Numbered from the stretch's first letter, positions 26,883 to 36,471 are shown. The stretch: 64,000 nucleotides of DNA from Oceanococcus sp. HetDA_MAG_MS8 (GCA_019192445.1 JAHCMK010000006.1:27246-91245); one strand, 5' to 3'. Made by a program: numbers and translations. Notes: generated by a model from the letters alone, not told the origin.

Positions 26883-29456
26883 CTAGAAATTCCAGGCCAA
26901 CTGGGCACTAAAAAACCGGCCCCGATCACCACGAATTACAGAAAAGTTGCCGGGCGCCAAAGGCTGATCCAGGGCCTCATCCCAAATGATCTCACCGCTT
27001 AAATTCCGCGCCGACAACACTAAATTCCAAGACTCATCACTGCGACCCAACACCAGCCGAGCGTTGTATTGCGTGGTGGCATCTTGGCGAGTACGCGGAT
27101 CCAGATCGCCATCCAGGAACTGGCTGCCCTGGTAAATCACGTCAAAGGCAAAATTGGCAAACAAGCCCCAGGGCGCGTAGTAAGCACTGAATGACGGCAC
27201 CACGCTGGCCGTCCAGCGCGGCGCTCTTGCCACAACTTGCCCACTGAGGTCTTGGCTCGGCGTTGTGCACAGGGGCGCTGGCCCCTGTTCGTCGGCAGCG
27301 CTGCCATCAACAAAATCACATAAGGGCAAGGGCAAAGCATTCACGAGGGGATTATTCAGCACACCCGTCGGCGCATCCGCAGGCGCCGGCGCATCCGGGT
27401 AGGAGGTGTAACGGGTGTCCGCAAACCCTACTGTGGCTAGAATTTTCATCCCTGGCAGTGGGGGCAAGATGGTGAGATCCATCTCAAAGCCTTGGGAGCG
27501 AGCTTCGGCGGCAGTCAGAATGATGAAGGTACCCTCGCCAAATGTGTTCACCTGTAAATCACTGAAGTCCGTATGGAACAGGGCAGCGGTCAGACGCATG
27601 GCCCCACCCAGCAAACGGGTCTTCACCCCCAATTCGGTACTGTCAGCGCGCTCAGGCTCATACTCCAGGTTGCGATCATTCAGCGGCAGGCCATTAAAGC
27701 CGCCACTTTTAAACCCCCGCGACCAGGTGGCATAAGCGCTCAAGGTATCGCTGGCCTTGTACTTCAGGCCGAACTTCGGCGAGAACTCGGACTCTTCCCG
27801 GCGGCGCACAGACTCATGCGGCTCCACATCCGAAATCAAGGTGATGAAGTTGCCGTTGGCCTCGCTAGACATCAAACCATCTTTGGTTTCCTCCCCCACA
27901 CGCAGCCCCGCAATAATCCCCCAATGCGCGTCTAAGAAATACTCCACCTGCCCAAAAGCGGCGTAGGCCTGTCCATCCTGGCGCAGCAACACATCCGCCG
28001 ATTCAGACACGCCCACAAGCCCGCTAATCACCTGAGCCAGAGTGTCGAAGGTGGGCCGGAGCACGCCGCTAATCAGGCCCTGCGGCAGAGGAGTATCGCC
28101 AATCTCGGCTGCGGTGATGTAGCTTCCTGCTGCGCCCAAATCTTCTAGTTCAAAGAGTTCAGCGGCATCTAAACTGGCATCGAAATAAAACAACCCCACC
28201 ACAAAATTAAAACCCCGGCCCCAACCAAACATGCTGTCGGACTCTCCGACAAAGCGTAGCTCTTGGCTGAACTGGCGATAGGGGCTGGGCTCTAGCAGGC
28301 GGTTGCGGATCACCGGCGCAGCCGTGAAGTCGGCATCCAGGTCACGGTCAAGCAGGCTGTATTCGGCCCAACTCGTCACCGAAGACAGGCTGGCATATTG
28401 CATCGCTCCCCACGGTTCAAAGTCGTAGTCCCAGTTGGCCTGAACCCCCTGAGTCCGGGTACGGATCAAGGTGGGCACGTTGAGCGAGGTGCGAAAATCC
28501 ACAACAGCATCGGCCGAAGGGTCATAAGACTGCGCCAGCTCCCGCATGCTATCGGTGAACACGGAGGGCTGGTACAAACCATTGTTAAAGCTTTGCTCCG
28601 AATAAAACGCCCCTAGGTCCAGCTGCCAAGCCCCTCCAGGTTGCCAGAGCAACCTGGCTTTGAGACTTTCCTCATCCACGTTGTACTCCGGCCGCTGCAA
28701 AAAGGTGTTGTGCAGCAGACCGTCATTGCGCATGAAGTTGCCCGCCACACGCAGCGCCAGAGTGTCATTGAAGGGAATATTCATCGCTGGGCGCATGGCC
28801 TGCTGACCGAAATCACCCAGCAGCAGATCCACCTGGCCGCTAGGGTAAAAATCTGCTCCCTGGGTGACCACGTTCACCACACCTGCCGTCGCATTCTTGC
28901 CGAACAAGGTGCCTTGAGGACCACGCAAGATTTCAATGCGGTCTAAGTCATAGAAAAAGGCGCTCAGGAAGTTCGAGCGACCGTAATACACGCCATCGAT
29001 CACCGTGGCGACCGATGGCTCAAAACCGGCATTGGTGGAGCTGGTGCCGAAGCCACGCACACGAATTTGTCCCCCTGCCGGCTTCACGGTGATCTGCGTG
29101 TTGGCGGTGTAGCCCGCGAGTTCATCCAGTTCTACAATGCCGGACTCGCGCAAGAACTGACCATCGACAGTACTCACCGAGGCAGGCACTTCCTCCAAGC
29201 TTTGCTCGAGCTTTTGCGCAGTGACGGTAATGGTTTCCAAAACCCGCCCCGCCCCCTCCTCAGAGTTATCGTCGCGAGGAGTTTCTTCTTGGCTTAAGGG
29301 AATCACGGGCAGAGTATCCGCGCCTGCGTTATCGGCCGATTGCGCACTGAGCCCAGGACTCAGGCCCAGCCCCGCAACAAACAGCAAAGCGCGACCGGAC
29401 CCCGCAGGCCAACCATAGGCGCAGAGCAAGTGGCGCAGCGGATGCATCATGATCAT
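26883..29456 (-). CDS. TonB-dependent receptor
   Basis: 857 aa from the ATG at 29456 (two further ATGs follow within three codons). A signal peptide ends near SPGLSAQ. The TonB-box-like ETITVTAQK is followed by the plug domain (LEEVPASVSTVDGQFL, PSVATVIDGVYYGR, RIEILRGPQGTLFGKNATAGVVNVVT). A long 22-strand barrel ends in SAQLAWNF, with the terminal Phe used for outer-membrane insertion. The plug style is that of the catabolic receptors common in sphingomonads and marine gammaproteobacteria, which take up large hydrophobic or glycan ligands. It lies 67 bp after the LolA-like gene on the same strand. Confidence 0.95.
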   Translation of the reverse strand: MIMMHPLRHLLCAYGWPAGSGRALLFVAGLGLSPGLSAQSADNAGADTLPVIPLSQEETPRDDNSEEGAGRVLETITVTAQKLEQSLEEVPASVSTVDGQFLRESGIVELDELAGYTANTQITVKPAGGQIRVRGFGTSSTNAGFEPSVATVIDGVYYGRSNFLSAFFYDLDRIEILRGPQGTLFGKNATAGVVNVVTQGADFYPSGQVDLLLGDFGQQAMRPAMNIPFNDTLALRVAGNFMRNDGLLHNTFLQRPEYNVDEESLKARLLWQPGGAWQLDLGAFYSEQSFNNGLYQPSVFTDSMRELAQSYDPSADAVVDFRTSLNVPTLIRTRTQGVQANWDYDFEPWGAMQYASLSSVTSWAEYSLLDRDLDADFTAAPVIRNRLLEPSPYRQFSQELRFVGESDSMFGWGRGFNFVVGLFYFDASLDAAELFELEDLGAAGSYITAAEIGDTPLPQGLISGVLRPTFDTLAQVISGLVGVSESADVLLRQDGQAYAAFGQVEYFLDAHWGIIAGLRVGEETKDGLMSSEANGNFITLISDVEPHESVRRREESEFSPKFGLKYKASDTLSAYATWSRGFKSGGFNGLPLNDRNLEYEPERADSTELGVKTRLLGGAMRLTAALFHTDFSDLQVNTFGEGTFIILTAAEARSQGFEMDLTILPPLPGMKILATVGFADTRYTSYPDAPAPADAPTGVLNNPLVNALPLPLCDFVDGSAADEQGPAPLCTTPSQDLSGQVVARAPRWTASVVPSFSAYYAPWGLFANFAFDVIYQGSQFLDGDLDPRTRQDATTQYNARLVLGRSDESWNLVLSARNLSGEIIWDEALDQPLAPGNFSVIRGDRGRFFSAQLAWNF

Positions 29457-29523
29457 GGTTTTTGCTGATGAGCGAGGCTGCGGCGTCCCGGTACGCCAGC
29501 GCCGCCGCCCGCATCTCGCTCCC

Positions 29524-30177
29524 TCACTCCGTGACTCCCGGCCCCTGTGTGGGAGAGCTGAACAAACCAGCCTCCAAAGGCTGGTTTTCCTGGATGGCGC
29601 TAAACCGATTGCGCATTTCAGAGCCATCCGGGAATCGAAACACCGTGCCGCGCAAACGCAAGTTTTGCGCATCCACTTCCAGCACAATGCTCTTCAGCAA
29701 ACGGCGCCGCCCCGACTGCTGCGGCTCGAGCTCAAACTGCCAAAGACCCTCGGCTTTACGCCCCTGGATGAAGGCGTAGTTCTGGCCGAACTCCTCAATG
29801 GACACGGGAAAGCCAGCCTGGAGTAAGGCCAAGGCCTGCTGAGCGGCCGGGTTATCGGCTGCATCCAAAGAAAACTGCTCGATTTCGTCCAGCAAGGGAT
29901 AGCTCACCGTCAGCAACTGACCCGCCCGTACCGCAATAGTTTGCGGAGGTTGTCCCAACTCCCAGCGCATATGCTGTGGGGGCTGTACCCACACCCGTCC
30001 CTGGGCCACCAAGGGCCGCGACAAGGTTGCCAAAGCGCGCTGTTGCTCGACCTCAGCCACAAAGCTGCGCAATTGGCTTTGCCGTTGTAGCCAACCCTCC
30101 AGAGCTCGTTCAGCATCGTCTGCAGCCGTCGCCGTCAGGCTGATTATCAGGGCCGACAGAGCCCACCATTGCTTCAC
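29524..30177 (-). CDS. LolA-like periplasmic carrier protein
   Basis: 217 aa. A signal peptide (MKQWWALSALIISLTATA) precedes a LolA-like fold: LRSFVAEVEQQRAL, GRVWVQPPQHMRWELGQPPQ and LLTVSYPLLDEIEQFSLD match the half-barrel that carries acyl chains. Its ATG overlaps the MMPL exporter stop. It is unlikely to be the general LolA; paired with an MMPL pump it probably hands a specific lipid from inner to outer membrane. Confidence 0.85.
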   Translation of the reverse strand: MKQWWALSALIISLTATAADDAERALEGWLQRQSQLRSFVAEVEQQRALATLSRPLVAQGRVWVQPPQHMRWELGQPPQTIAVRAGQLLTVSYPLLDEIEQFSLDAADNPAAQQALALLQAGFPVSIEEFGQNYAFIQGRKAEGLWQFELEPQQSGRRRLLKSIVLEVDAQNLRLRGTVFRFPDGSEMRNRFSAIQENQPLEAGLFSSPTQGPGVTE

Positions 30178-32543
30178 GCCTCATCTCCTTGTTGTCCCGG
30201 TTGCGGCTGGGCGCTACGCCACCATTGCGGGAGCAAGGCCAGCGCCACCACAGCCGCCAACAGTACGCCCGTGGCGCACACCCGCCCCAGGCTGGCAAGA
30301 CCCACATTATCGGCCAAACCCAAAGAGCCGAACCCTGCTGCGGTGGTTGCCGCAGCCAAGATAATCGCTCGGCCTACGGTGGCATGTAGCTGATGAATCT
30401 GCCCTCCGCAGCGCTGCAGGGCCAACTGCACATGAATGCTGTAGTCCACGGCCACACCGAGCAGCAACGGCACCGCCAGCAGATTCATTAAATTCCAAGA
30501 CCACCCCATCAGCACCATCACGACCTGCAGTAACACCACGCTTAGCCCCAGGCTGAGCAGGCTGAGCAACACCGATGGAACACTGCGATAGGCCAGCCAT
30601 AACAACCCCAGCAGGGCTACCACCATGGGTATGAATACGCGAAGGGCGTCCGCTTGCATCACCTCCAGTAACGAGGCCGAGGCCAGCTCCCAGCTGGCCA
30701 AAAGAGCGCCGGGCACCTGCTCCACCTCTGTGGCCAGGGCCTGCAACGCCGGACCAGACTCCTGTGCCCCCAGCTGCATTCGGCCCATCGCCAGTACCTG
30801 GGTACCTTCGGTCGCAGCAAAGCGCCGCTGTAGCCATTGTGTACCGGCTTGATCCCAGCGTATGCCTTCATCAGCCCAAGCAGACCAGGCCTGCATCATA
30901 CCCAAGACCAGTTGCTGAGCCGGCCGTGCAAAACCCGCATCGGCGATGGCCTGCACGAACTCCTGTCGGCGCTGCGCAAGACTTTGTAGGGCCAAAGCAT
31001 TGGATGGCGCAGGCTGCGGCCACAACCGGGTGGGCAAATCCAAGCGTGTCAGCACGCCCTGAGTGAGCAAGGGCTGCAGCTGGCGCTCCAACATCTCCAG
31101 GCGCTCAGCGACGGCTGCGCGGCTATGGCCTTGAATCAACACATAAGGCCCCTGGCCCAAACCCGGCATGGCTTGCTGAAGTTCCGACAGAACTTGACGT
31201 GGAGGGCTGTTCTGTAAGCCTAGAGCTGCAGTTCCCGGATCCACCAAAGGTGGGCGCCACCACAAAACCAGCGCAGCCACAACCAGCAAAGCCCCGCTGG
31301 TAGCCCAGGCCAGCCCCGCTGAAGGCACCAGCCGCGTCGGCATAGACACGCTGACCGCAGGGCTCTCTACGCGAGGCCTACGGCGCGCCAGCGGCCACAA
31401 AAACGCAGTAATCATCAGTACCGCAGCAATGGCAATGCCCAGGCCGACCAGCACTCCCAACTGCATCATGCCCGGCAAACTACTGCGCCCCACCAAGAAG
31501 AAGGCCCCGGCTGTGGTGGCGGCCGCCCAAACAATGCTGGGACCAATAGCCCGCCGTGCGAGACGGCTGTCTTGATCTGGCCTGGCCAGCCACTGTTGGT
31601 ACAAGAGCAAGGCATAGCCTGCGGCCAACCCCAGCAAGATGGCCCCAAAACCCAAGGAAATCACATTCAGAGGCTGGAACAACCAGCCAGCTACCGCCAT
31701 GGTGAGGACCAATACCAGCACCAGCAAACACAGCATCCAGGCCAAGGGCGCCCAGCGCCGATACGCGATGAAGAACAACAAGCCCACCAATACCAGAGTG
31801 CTCAGCCCAGCCAGCCGCAAATCTTGTAACAAACCCTGACCGAAATAAGCCTGGATCACGGGGGTTCCGGTCAGCCCAACCCGCCAGCCCGGCTCTGGCG
31901 GCACCAGCTGCTGCAATAGATGGTCCAGCTCCTGGCTCCAGGCATAGCTGGCCTGCAAGCCTCTAACGGACTCTGGCAACTGCACATAGACCAACCGAGT
32001 GCGCCCATCTGTGCTCTGAAAGGGGTCCTGCGCTGGCTGGATGGAATCAGCACCTGGCAGGCGCGTCAAACCCAAAGGGTCCAGGCTCCAACGCCCAATA
32101 TCTATAGGCGAGAAGGAGGTCGCCACGCGCTGCAATGCGCGCTGCAATACCATTGGCACATGCTCGGCACGCAAGCTCTCGACAAGATTCTTTACCGCGT
32201 CGGGCTCGGAATTCCACCATAAGGCCGCGATCAACTCCGCCTGCGCTGCAAGATCTTCTCGCCAAGGGCTCAGATACAGCACCTCAGGGCTAAGCTCATG
32301 TCTGCGGATGTGAGCGGCCACCAATTCAGCCGCCTCCCGAGCCTGGGCTGGGCTATCGGCATGGATAACCACCATCGCCTCGCGATCATTGCCGAAGGCC
32401 CGTTGGTAGAGATTCAGAGCGCGGATCACGGGTAGTTGCTGAGGCAACAAACCGAAAATATCGGCCTGCAGCCGCAACTGAAACAGCCCACCCACGGCCA
32501 CAGCCAACACCGCGAGTAGAGAAGCCCAACCCAGCCGGCTCAT
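30174..32543 (-). CDS. MMPL/RND-superfamily lipid exporter
   Basis: 789 aa. It has twice the pattern of one helix, a large periplasmic loop and a five-helix bundle, giving about 12 helices in all (clusters near 1-22, 215-365, 398-420 and 620-780). GAILLGLAAGYALLLYQQW and LLLGVAVDYSIHVQLAL are the paired central helices, and VDYSIH carries the charged residue of the proton relay. It resembles the lipid/hopanoid and aryl-polyene exporters of this superfamily. Stop and start overlap its neighbours on both sides (ATGA). Confidence 0.9.
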   Translation of the reverse strand: MSRLGWASLLAVLAVAVGGLFQLRLQADIFGLLPQQLPVIRALNLYQRAFGNDREAMVVIHADSPAQAREAAELVAAHIRRHELSPEVLYLSPWREDLAAQAELIAALWWNSEPDAVKNLVESLRAEHVPMVLQRALQRVATSFSPIDIGRWSLDPLGLTRLPGADSIQPAQDPFQSTDGRTRLVYVQLPESVRGLQASYAWSQELDHLLQQLVPPEPGWRVGLTGTPVIQAYFGQGLLQDLRLAGLSTLVLVGLLFFIAYRRWAPLAWMLCLLVLVLVLTMAVAGWLFQPLNVISLGFGAILLGLAAGYALLLYQQWLARPDQDSRLARRAIGPSIVWAAATTAGAFFLVGRSSLPGMMQLGVLVGLGIAIAAVLMITAFLWPLARRRPRVESPAVSVSMPTRLVPSAGLAWATSGALLVVAALVLWWRPPLVDPGTAALGLQNSPPRQVLSELQQAMPGLGQGPYVLIQGHSRAAVAERLEMLERQLQPLLTQGVLTRLDLPTRLWPQPAPSNALALQSLAQRRQEFVQAIADAGFARPAQQLVLGMMQAWSAWADEGIRWDQAGTQWLQRRFAATEGTQVLAMGRMQLGAQESGPALQALATEVEQVPGALLASWELASASLLEVMQADALRVFIPMVVALLGLLWLAYRSVPSVLLSLLSLGLSVVLLQVVMVLMGWSWNLMNLLAVPLLLGVAVDYSIHVQLALQRCGGQIHQLHATVGRAIILAAATTAAGFGSLGLADNVGLASLGRVCATGVLLAAVVALALLPQWWRSAQPQPGQQGDEA

Positions 32544-33007
32544 GGCGGCAGCACCACGCGCAGGCTTTCGCCGGTTTTAGGCTGACGCAACTGCCAAATA
32601 TGCGGCGCCACAGTCTCCACCTCCCAGCCCGCTGGCGGGGCTTCTCCAGCCACAATGTCCGGCAGTGCAAACCAAATAAAGCGCCCGCGTGGAGGTGGCC
32701 CATAACCACCATAAGACCGCTGCTCTTCCACAAAACGGATCGCCCAACGCCCGCCCCAACGACGTGCCGTAAACAAGGGCAGCGGGGCTTTGGTGAAACT
32801 CAGGTATAGCTCGCCATCGTCCGACTCAGCCATCACCAAATCACCCAGCAAACGCGGCGCACCGTCTTGGGCTGGCTGCCACACGGCCTGCCCGCTACGC
32901 ACCATCCATTTCGGCGCACTGAGATCGGTCGCCGGCAGTTCGGGCTGAATCAAAGCGCAGCCACCGAGCAGCAACGCTAGCAACATGGCCAAGCGACTGC
33001 AGCTCAT
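32540..33007 (-). CDS. Lipoprotein of the MMPL/LolA-like operon
   Basis: 155 aa from the ATG at 33007. The signal sequence ends in the lipobox LLGGC (Cys about residue 17). The mature part (LSFTKAPLPLFTARRWGGRWAIRFV, GRFIWFALPDIVAGEAPPAGWEVE) belongs to no family I recognise. Its place in front of an MMPL exporter and a LolA-like carrier is that of the DUF3261 lipoprotein in aryl-polyene clusters, but the sequence does not obviously match DUF3261. It is probably an outer-membrane acceptor for the exported lipid. Confidence 0.75.
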   Translation of the reverse strand: MSCSRLAMLLALLLGGCALIQPELPATDLSAPKWMVRSGQAVWQPAQDGAPRLLGDLVMAESDDGELYLSFTKAPLPLFTARRWGGRWAIRFVEEQRSYGGYGPPPRGRFIWFALPDIVAGEAPPAGWEVETVAPHIWQLRQPKTGESLRVVLPP

Positions 33008-33150
33008 AGGCCGCCTCTCTCCACACAGCAGAAACAATGAATGCATCGCATAGACTGGGCCCCATCGGCGGCTGTCAAAAGCCTTTGTTCTAACGCCGGC
33101 TGACTACGATTGAATGACGGCCCCTCCACCTTCGTGCACCCCTCCCGGCG

Positions 33151-34029
33151 TCAAAGGTGTCGCCGCAGAAAATCGACCTGATCCTGCACCACACCATCCC
33201 ATAAGGGCGGAAGGTAAGGGTCAAAGTGGCCACAGTCATAACAACGAGTTTCTGCATGCGGCGCCCGCCTAGCCGCTGCGTGGGCCAAGGCTGCTGGCGT
33301 GACCTGATCCCGCTCGGCAATGGCATACAAAATGGGACAGGAAATGCGCGCTGCATCGCGCCCCGGCCGGTACCGAGCAACATGCAGCGCAATGCGTGCA
33401 CAAACTGCGTTCTGCCAGAGCGAGTCTGCTGCGGTCATCGCCGCGAAGCCGGGCTGGGCATCCGGAGTGTCCATCACCGCCAAGCTGCCCGGCGCTCCCA
33501 CCGCAGGCACTCGATAAGGCCCAAACCCCAGCGCAGACTGAAGCACATCTCTGAGCCCAGCCCCACTGAGCTTCAGAGCATGCCCCAAGCCAAGCGCGGG
33601 CAGGTTCCGCAGACCATCGCAAAATGGCACCTGCGCCACGACGGCGGCGATGCCTGCATCACGGGCGGCCAGATGCTGCACATGCCCTCCAGAAAACGAG
33701 CTACCCCATAGTGCAATGCGCTGGTCGTCCACCTCCGGCATAGCTCTGGCTGCGGCAATGGCCGCCATCCAATCCTGTTGCTGGCGAGCAATACTGAGTA
33801 GCTGCCTAGGCTGTCCTGCACTGTCGCCAAAGTGGCGATAGTCGAACAGCAACACCACATAACCAGCGGCACAAAACTCCTCGGCATAGGCGCCCAGAGC
33901 CTGGTCGCGCGTCGCCGAAAAACCATGTGCCATCACCACGCAGGGTGCGCAGCCATCCAGCTCTGCCGGCTTGTACAACCAGGCCGCGCAGCGTTCTCCC
34001 GCAGACTCAAAGGCAAAATTGTCACGCAT
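33151..34029 (-). CDS. Alpha/beta hydrolase (dienelactone-hydrolase-like)
   Basis: 292 aa from the ATG at 34029. VVMAHGFSATRDQALGAYAEEF gives the HG oxyanion loop, GSSFSGGHVQHLAA the nucleophile elbow (Ser near 113), ILYAIAERDQVTP the acid Asp and CYDCGHFDPY the His. The layout fits acetyl-xylan-esterase/DLH-type hydrolases. No signal peptide, so cytoplasmic. Substrate unknown. Confidence 0.85.
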   Translation of the reverse strand: MRDNFAFESAGERCAAWLYKPAELDGCAPCVVMAHGFSATRDQALGAYAEEFCAAGYVVLLFDYRHFGDSAGQPRQLLSIARQQQDWMAAIAAARAMPEVDDQRIALWGSSFSGGHVQHLAARDAGIAAVVAQVPFCDGLRNLPALGLGHALKLSGAGLRDVLQSALGFGPYRVPAVGAPGSLAVMDTPDAQPGFAAMTAADSLWQNAVCARIALHVARYRPGRDAARISCPILYAIAERDQVTPAALAHAAARRAPHAETRCYDCGHFDPYLPPLWDGVVQDQVDFLRRHL

Positions 34030-34255
34030 GATTGTGTTGTCTCCCCAAAAGTGCGCAGCAGGGACGCTTGACCGTGGACCAGATTGCACGGAGGCGCAAG
34101 ACGCAGCGGGCTACACCGAGCATAGCCACCATCAAGAAGCGGCCTCTTGGCGCACCAGCACAGGAGCAGCCCCTTGCGCAGCCATTATGCACTTGGCTGG
34201 CGGCTTAGCTCAGGTGCGCTAAGCTCCCAACGATATGCGTACAGGGGCGAAGCAC

Positions 34256-34657
34256 ATGCGGAGCAAATGGCCCGGCCTAAGACTGCTACTCATCATCATA
34301 GGCCTATTGCAGGGTTGCGCTGTGGCAGGCGCCGCCGCCGGCGTCACCAAAGCCGCGGTCAAAACTGCGGGTAGTGTGACGACTGGCGTGGTCAAGGGGT
34401 CGGTCAAAGCGGGGGGCGCGGTCGCCGCGGTTCTTGTGGGCAGCCCAGATGAGCCCGAATCCGAGGCTGTTGCGCTGAGCGCTCAATGCAGCATTCGCTG
34501 TTCTGGCCAAGACTATGCTCTGGAATGTCCGGCGAATTACAGCGCGCGCTGCGATTGCGCCAATACCCCACCGGCGAGCTGCATCCCCGTCGCTGTGCAG
34601 CCCTCACCCACCCCCAAACCTACTCCGTCTCGAGTCGATCGGCTGGCCGGACAGTAG
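34256..34657 (+). CDS. Small lipoprotein with Gly/Ala-rich segment
   Basis: 133 aa from the ATG at 34256, chosen because an AGGGGCG ribosome site precedes it and it leaves a normal signal (LRLLLIIIGLLQGC, lipobox LLQGC). The mature part starts with an Ala/Gly/Val/Lys stretch (AGAAAGVTKAAVKTAGSVTTG), then a short domain with six Cys (CSIRC...CPANYSARCDC...C) that may form disulfides, then a Pro-rich tail. Family not recognised beyond small envelope lipoproteins. Confidence 0.68.
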   Translation: MRSKWPGLRLLLIIIGLLQGCAVAGAAAGVTKAAVKTAGSVTTGVVKGSVKAGGAVAAVLVGSPDEPESEAVALSAQCSIRCSGQDYALECPANYSARCDCANTPPASCIPVAVQPSPTPKPTPSRVDRLAGQ

Positions 34658-34730
34658 CGTGAAAGCCAGCGTCATCCTGCTGGCAGTGTTCTTCACATTT
34701 TCTTGATGCGCCGCTGCCGAGCATGGGCGC

Positions 34731-35225
34731 ATGGACACCGTATTTGTAGATTTTGAAGGCGTACTCATCACCGCCTCTAGCTATGCCCGCGCGCTGCGCG
34801 AAGCGCATGATTCCAGCGATCGGGCCAGCCATTTCGACCCAAGCTGTATTCAACGCCTAGACAAGCTCTGCGCAGAGCAAGGCCTGAAAGTGGTTTTGAG
34901 CACCGACTGGCGTTACCACAGCAGCTTCGAAGATTTGGCCGCCGCACTCGGCCGCGCCGGGTTGCAAGCGGATGTTGTTGGCGCCCTGGCTAAAGACCCG
35001 GAAGGCGCGCGCAATGAGCATCGCGGTGAAGCCATTGGCGCTTGGGCTGCTGCGCACTCCGTGCAGCGGCACGTCATTCTGGACAGCCATATTGAGCGCC
35101 TGCCTGGTCAGCCCTGGGTCATGGTCGACCCTGACCTTGGCCTGAGCGACTCAGACCTGCGCCGAGCTGAAGATTTTTTGCCCCCAGTGGCTCTTGAGCC
35201 CGCGCCGGAGCTGCAGGCCGCCTAA
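34731..35225 (+). CDS. HAD-fold protein, HAD_SAK_2-like
   Basis: 164 aa. VFVDFEGVLITASS is the HAD motif I, with the nucleophile Asp present but the second acid Glu instead of Asp (DFEG, not DxDG). KVVLSTDWRYHSSFEDLA matches motif II of HAD domains seen in RNA-repair and phage-associated proteins, and WVMVDPDLGLSDSDL is the late conserved segment. Probably a phosphatase-like enzyme, but the DxE change may alter activity. Confidence 0.75.
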   Translation: MDTVFVDFEGVLITASSYARALREAHDSSDRASHFDPSCIQRLDKLCAEQGLKVVLSTDWRYHSSFEDLAAALGRAGLQADVVGALAKDPEGARNEHRGEAIGAWAAAHSVQRHVILDSHIERLPGQPWVMVDPDLGLSDSDLRRAEDFLPPVALEPAPELQAA

Positions 35226-35273
35226 AGTTTAGCTCGCTGCCGGGACAACCCAAGACACCAGCTTAAAAACCCT

Positions 35274-35564
35274 CTATCGGCGCCAGTGCCAATAGGCATT
35301 CAGCAACAATGCTGCTAGCGCCCATAAGCCCAATAGCGCCAGAGTCAATGGCCAAAGCCAGCTCCACAGCGTTTCCCAGACGATAGCGCCCTGCAGATTC
35401 CAACCCTGGCGAAAAATGCCGGCAGGGTTCACCCAAGTGTCGAAGGCTGTCATGCACACGCCGGGCACTAGGACCAGAATCAGCCAGCCCCACACGAGCA
35501 GTCTGCAGGACTTGCCATGATCTACTGCGATTTCCGCTCTGCGGTCGCTTTCTACGCGCTTCAT
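35274..35564 (-). CDS. Small two-helix membrane protein
   Basis: 96 aa from the ATG at 35564. Two hydrophobic segments (LLVWGWLILVLVPGVCMTAF and WLWPLTLALLGLWALAALLLNAYW) flank a loop of about 30 residues. Not recognised. It lies alone between convergent neighbours. Confidence 0.55.
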   Translation of the reverse strand: MKRVESDRRAEIAVDHGKSCRLLVWGWLILVLVPGVCMTAFDTWVNPAGIFRQGWNLQGAIVWETLWSWLWPLTLALLGLWALAALLLNAYWHWRR

Positions 35565-35679
35565 CGTCAAATAGAACAACTATCCTCTGCAGTATCGCCC
35601 AGAAATCGCCCGGGAATCGCCTCATCTAGCAAAAATCTCGCAACGATCCGCTAAGCCCTACAGGCTGCTAGGCGGCGGC

Positions 35680-36183
35680 TCATTCGCGACCCAGTCGCCA
35701 GCGCTCCCAATCTGCCGGGATGCTGCCTAGCTCTCGCTGCATAGCCTGATCACAGCGCCAAGAAATCTCGTCTGGGGCATAGCTGCTAAAGCCGTAACGC
35801 GCGTAAAGCGCGCGGGCTTCCACCAAGGGCGTGACGGTTTCCAAGATCACGCGCGTGTAGCCCAAGCGCTGGGCATGAAACAGTGCAAAGCGCATGAGTG
35901 CATGACCAAGCCCCTGCCCCCGAGCCTGCGGCAAAGCATACATTTTGCGCAGCTCACAACTCTGTGCATCGACTTTTTGTAAGCCCAGAGTTGCCACGAT
36001 ACGGCCAGACGCGTCCTCGACTACGCCAAAGTAGCCCTGCTGCTGATGATAAGACTGCTCCAGGGTGCTCAGGTCTTTATCCATGCCGGTGGCATCTGGG
36101 CGCAGGCCATATTCTTCCAACACCTGAAATATGAGGGCCTGCACGGCAGCGCAGTCGGCATTGGTAGCGGCGCGAATCTGCAT
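35680..36183 (-). CDS. GNAT acetyltransferase
   Basis: 167 aa from the ATG at 36183; the frame continues upstream but through the dispersed repeat, so that part is rejected. MQIRAATNADCAAVQALIFQVLEEYGL opens the domain. CELRKMYALPQARGQGLGHALMRFALFHA is the acetyl-CoA site (Q/RxxGxG/A), and ETVTPLVEARALYARYGF closes it. The fold is that of small-molecule or amino-acid acetyltransferases. No clear ribosome site precedes the ATG. Confidence 0.85.
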   Translation of the reverse strand: MQIRAATNADCAAVQALIFQVLEEYGLRPDATGMDKDLSTLEQSYHQQQGYFGVVEDASGRIVATLGLQKVDAQSCELRKMYALPQARGQGLGHALMRFALFHAQRLGYTRVILETVTPLVEARALYARYGFSSYAPDEISWRCDQAMQRELGSIPADWERWRLGRE

Positions 36184-36228
36184 CGCAATAAGAGGAGTTG
36201 GCGAGCTCGCGATTCTAGCCCGAGCAGT

Positions 36229-36368
36229 CTTAGGGAGGTGCTGAAGAAATCCGCGAGCGCAGAAAGGTGGCTCGCCGCCGGCGCGCAGGACCCGCAGCAT
36301 ATGGACGATATGTGAGGAGTGCGAGCACCGCCGGCGAGCCAAATTGCCAGCACAGCGATTTATTCAGC
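36229..36368 (-). repeat. Dispersed palindromic repeat, copy B
   Basis: 140 bp, the inverted and uninterrupted counterpart of the element at 297-507. It includes the inverted pair GGCTCGCC/GGCGAGCC and the near-palindrome ATATCGTCCATAT, so the RNA or single strand could fold. It sits between a GNAT gene and a 2OG oxygenase gene. Confidence 0.75.
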
Positions 36369-36471
36369 ATTTCCCTGGCCTCTGGCCCGGCGCATCTAAA
36401 CAGCAAAGCTTGCCAAAGCGGCCGCCGCAAACAGACACTGACGGGCCGTGATACCCCACCCCACCAAGCGA

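Noticed and set aside
29524..30177. Assignment of the LolA-like gene as the general lipoprotein carrier lolA
   Set aside because: It is embedded in an MMPL exporter operon and lacks the usual lolA neighbours (ftsK, rarA), so a specialised carrier is more likely.
32540..33007. Calling the MMPL-operon lipoprotein DUF3261
   Set aside because: The position fits but the visible sequence does not show the DUF3261 pattern.
36184..36342. Upstream extension of the GNAT gene through repeat copy B
   Set aside because: The added residues translate the dispersed repeat and also occur in the unrelated copy A context, so they are not part of the enzyme.
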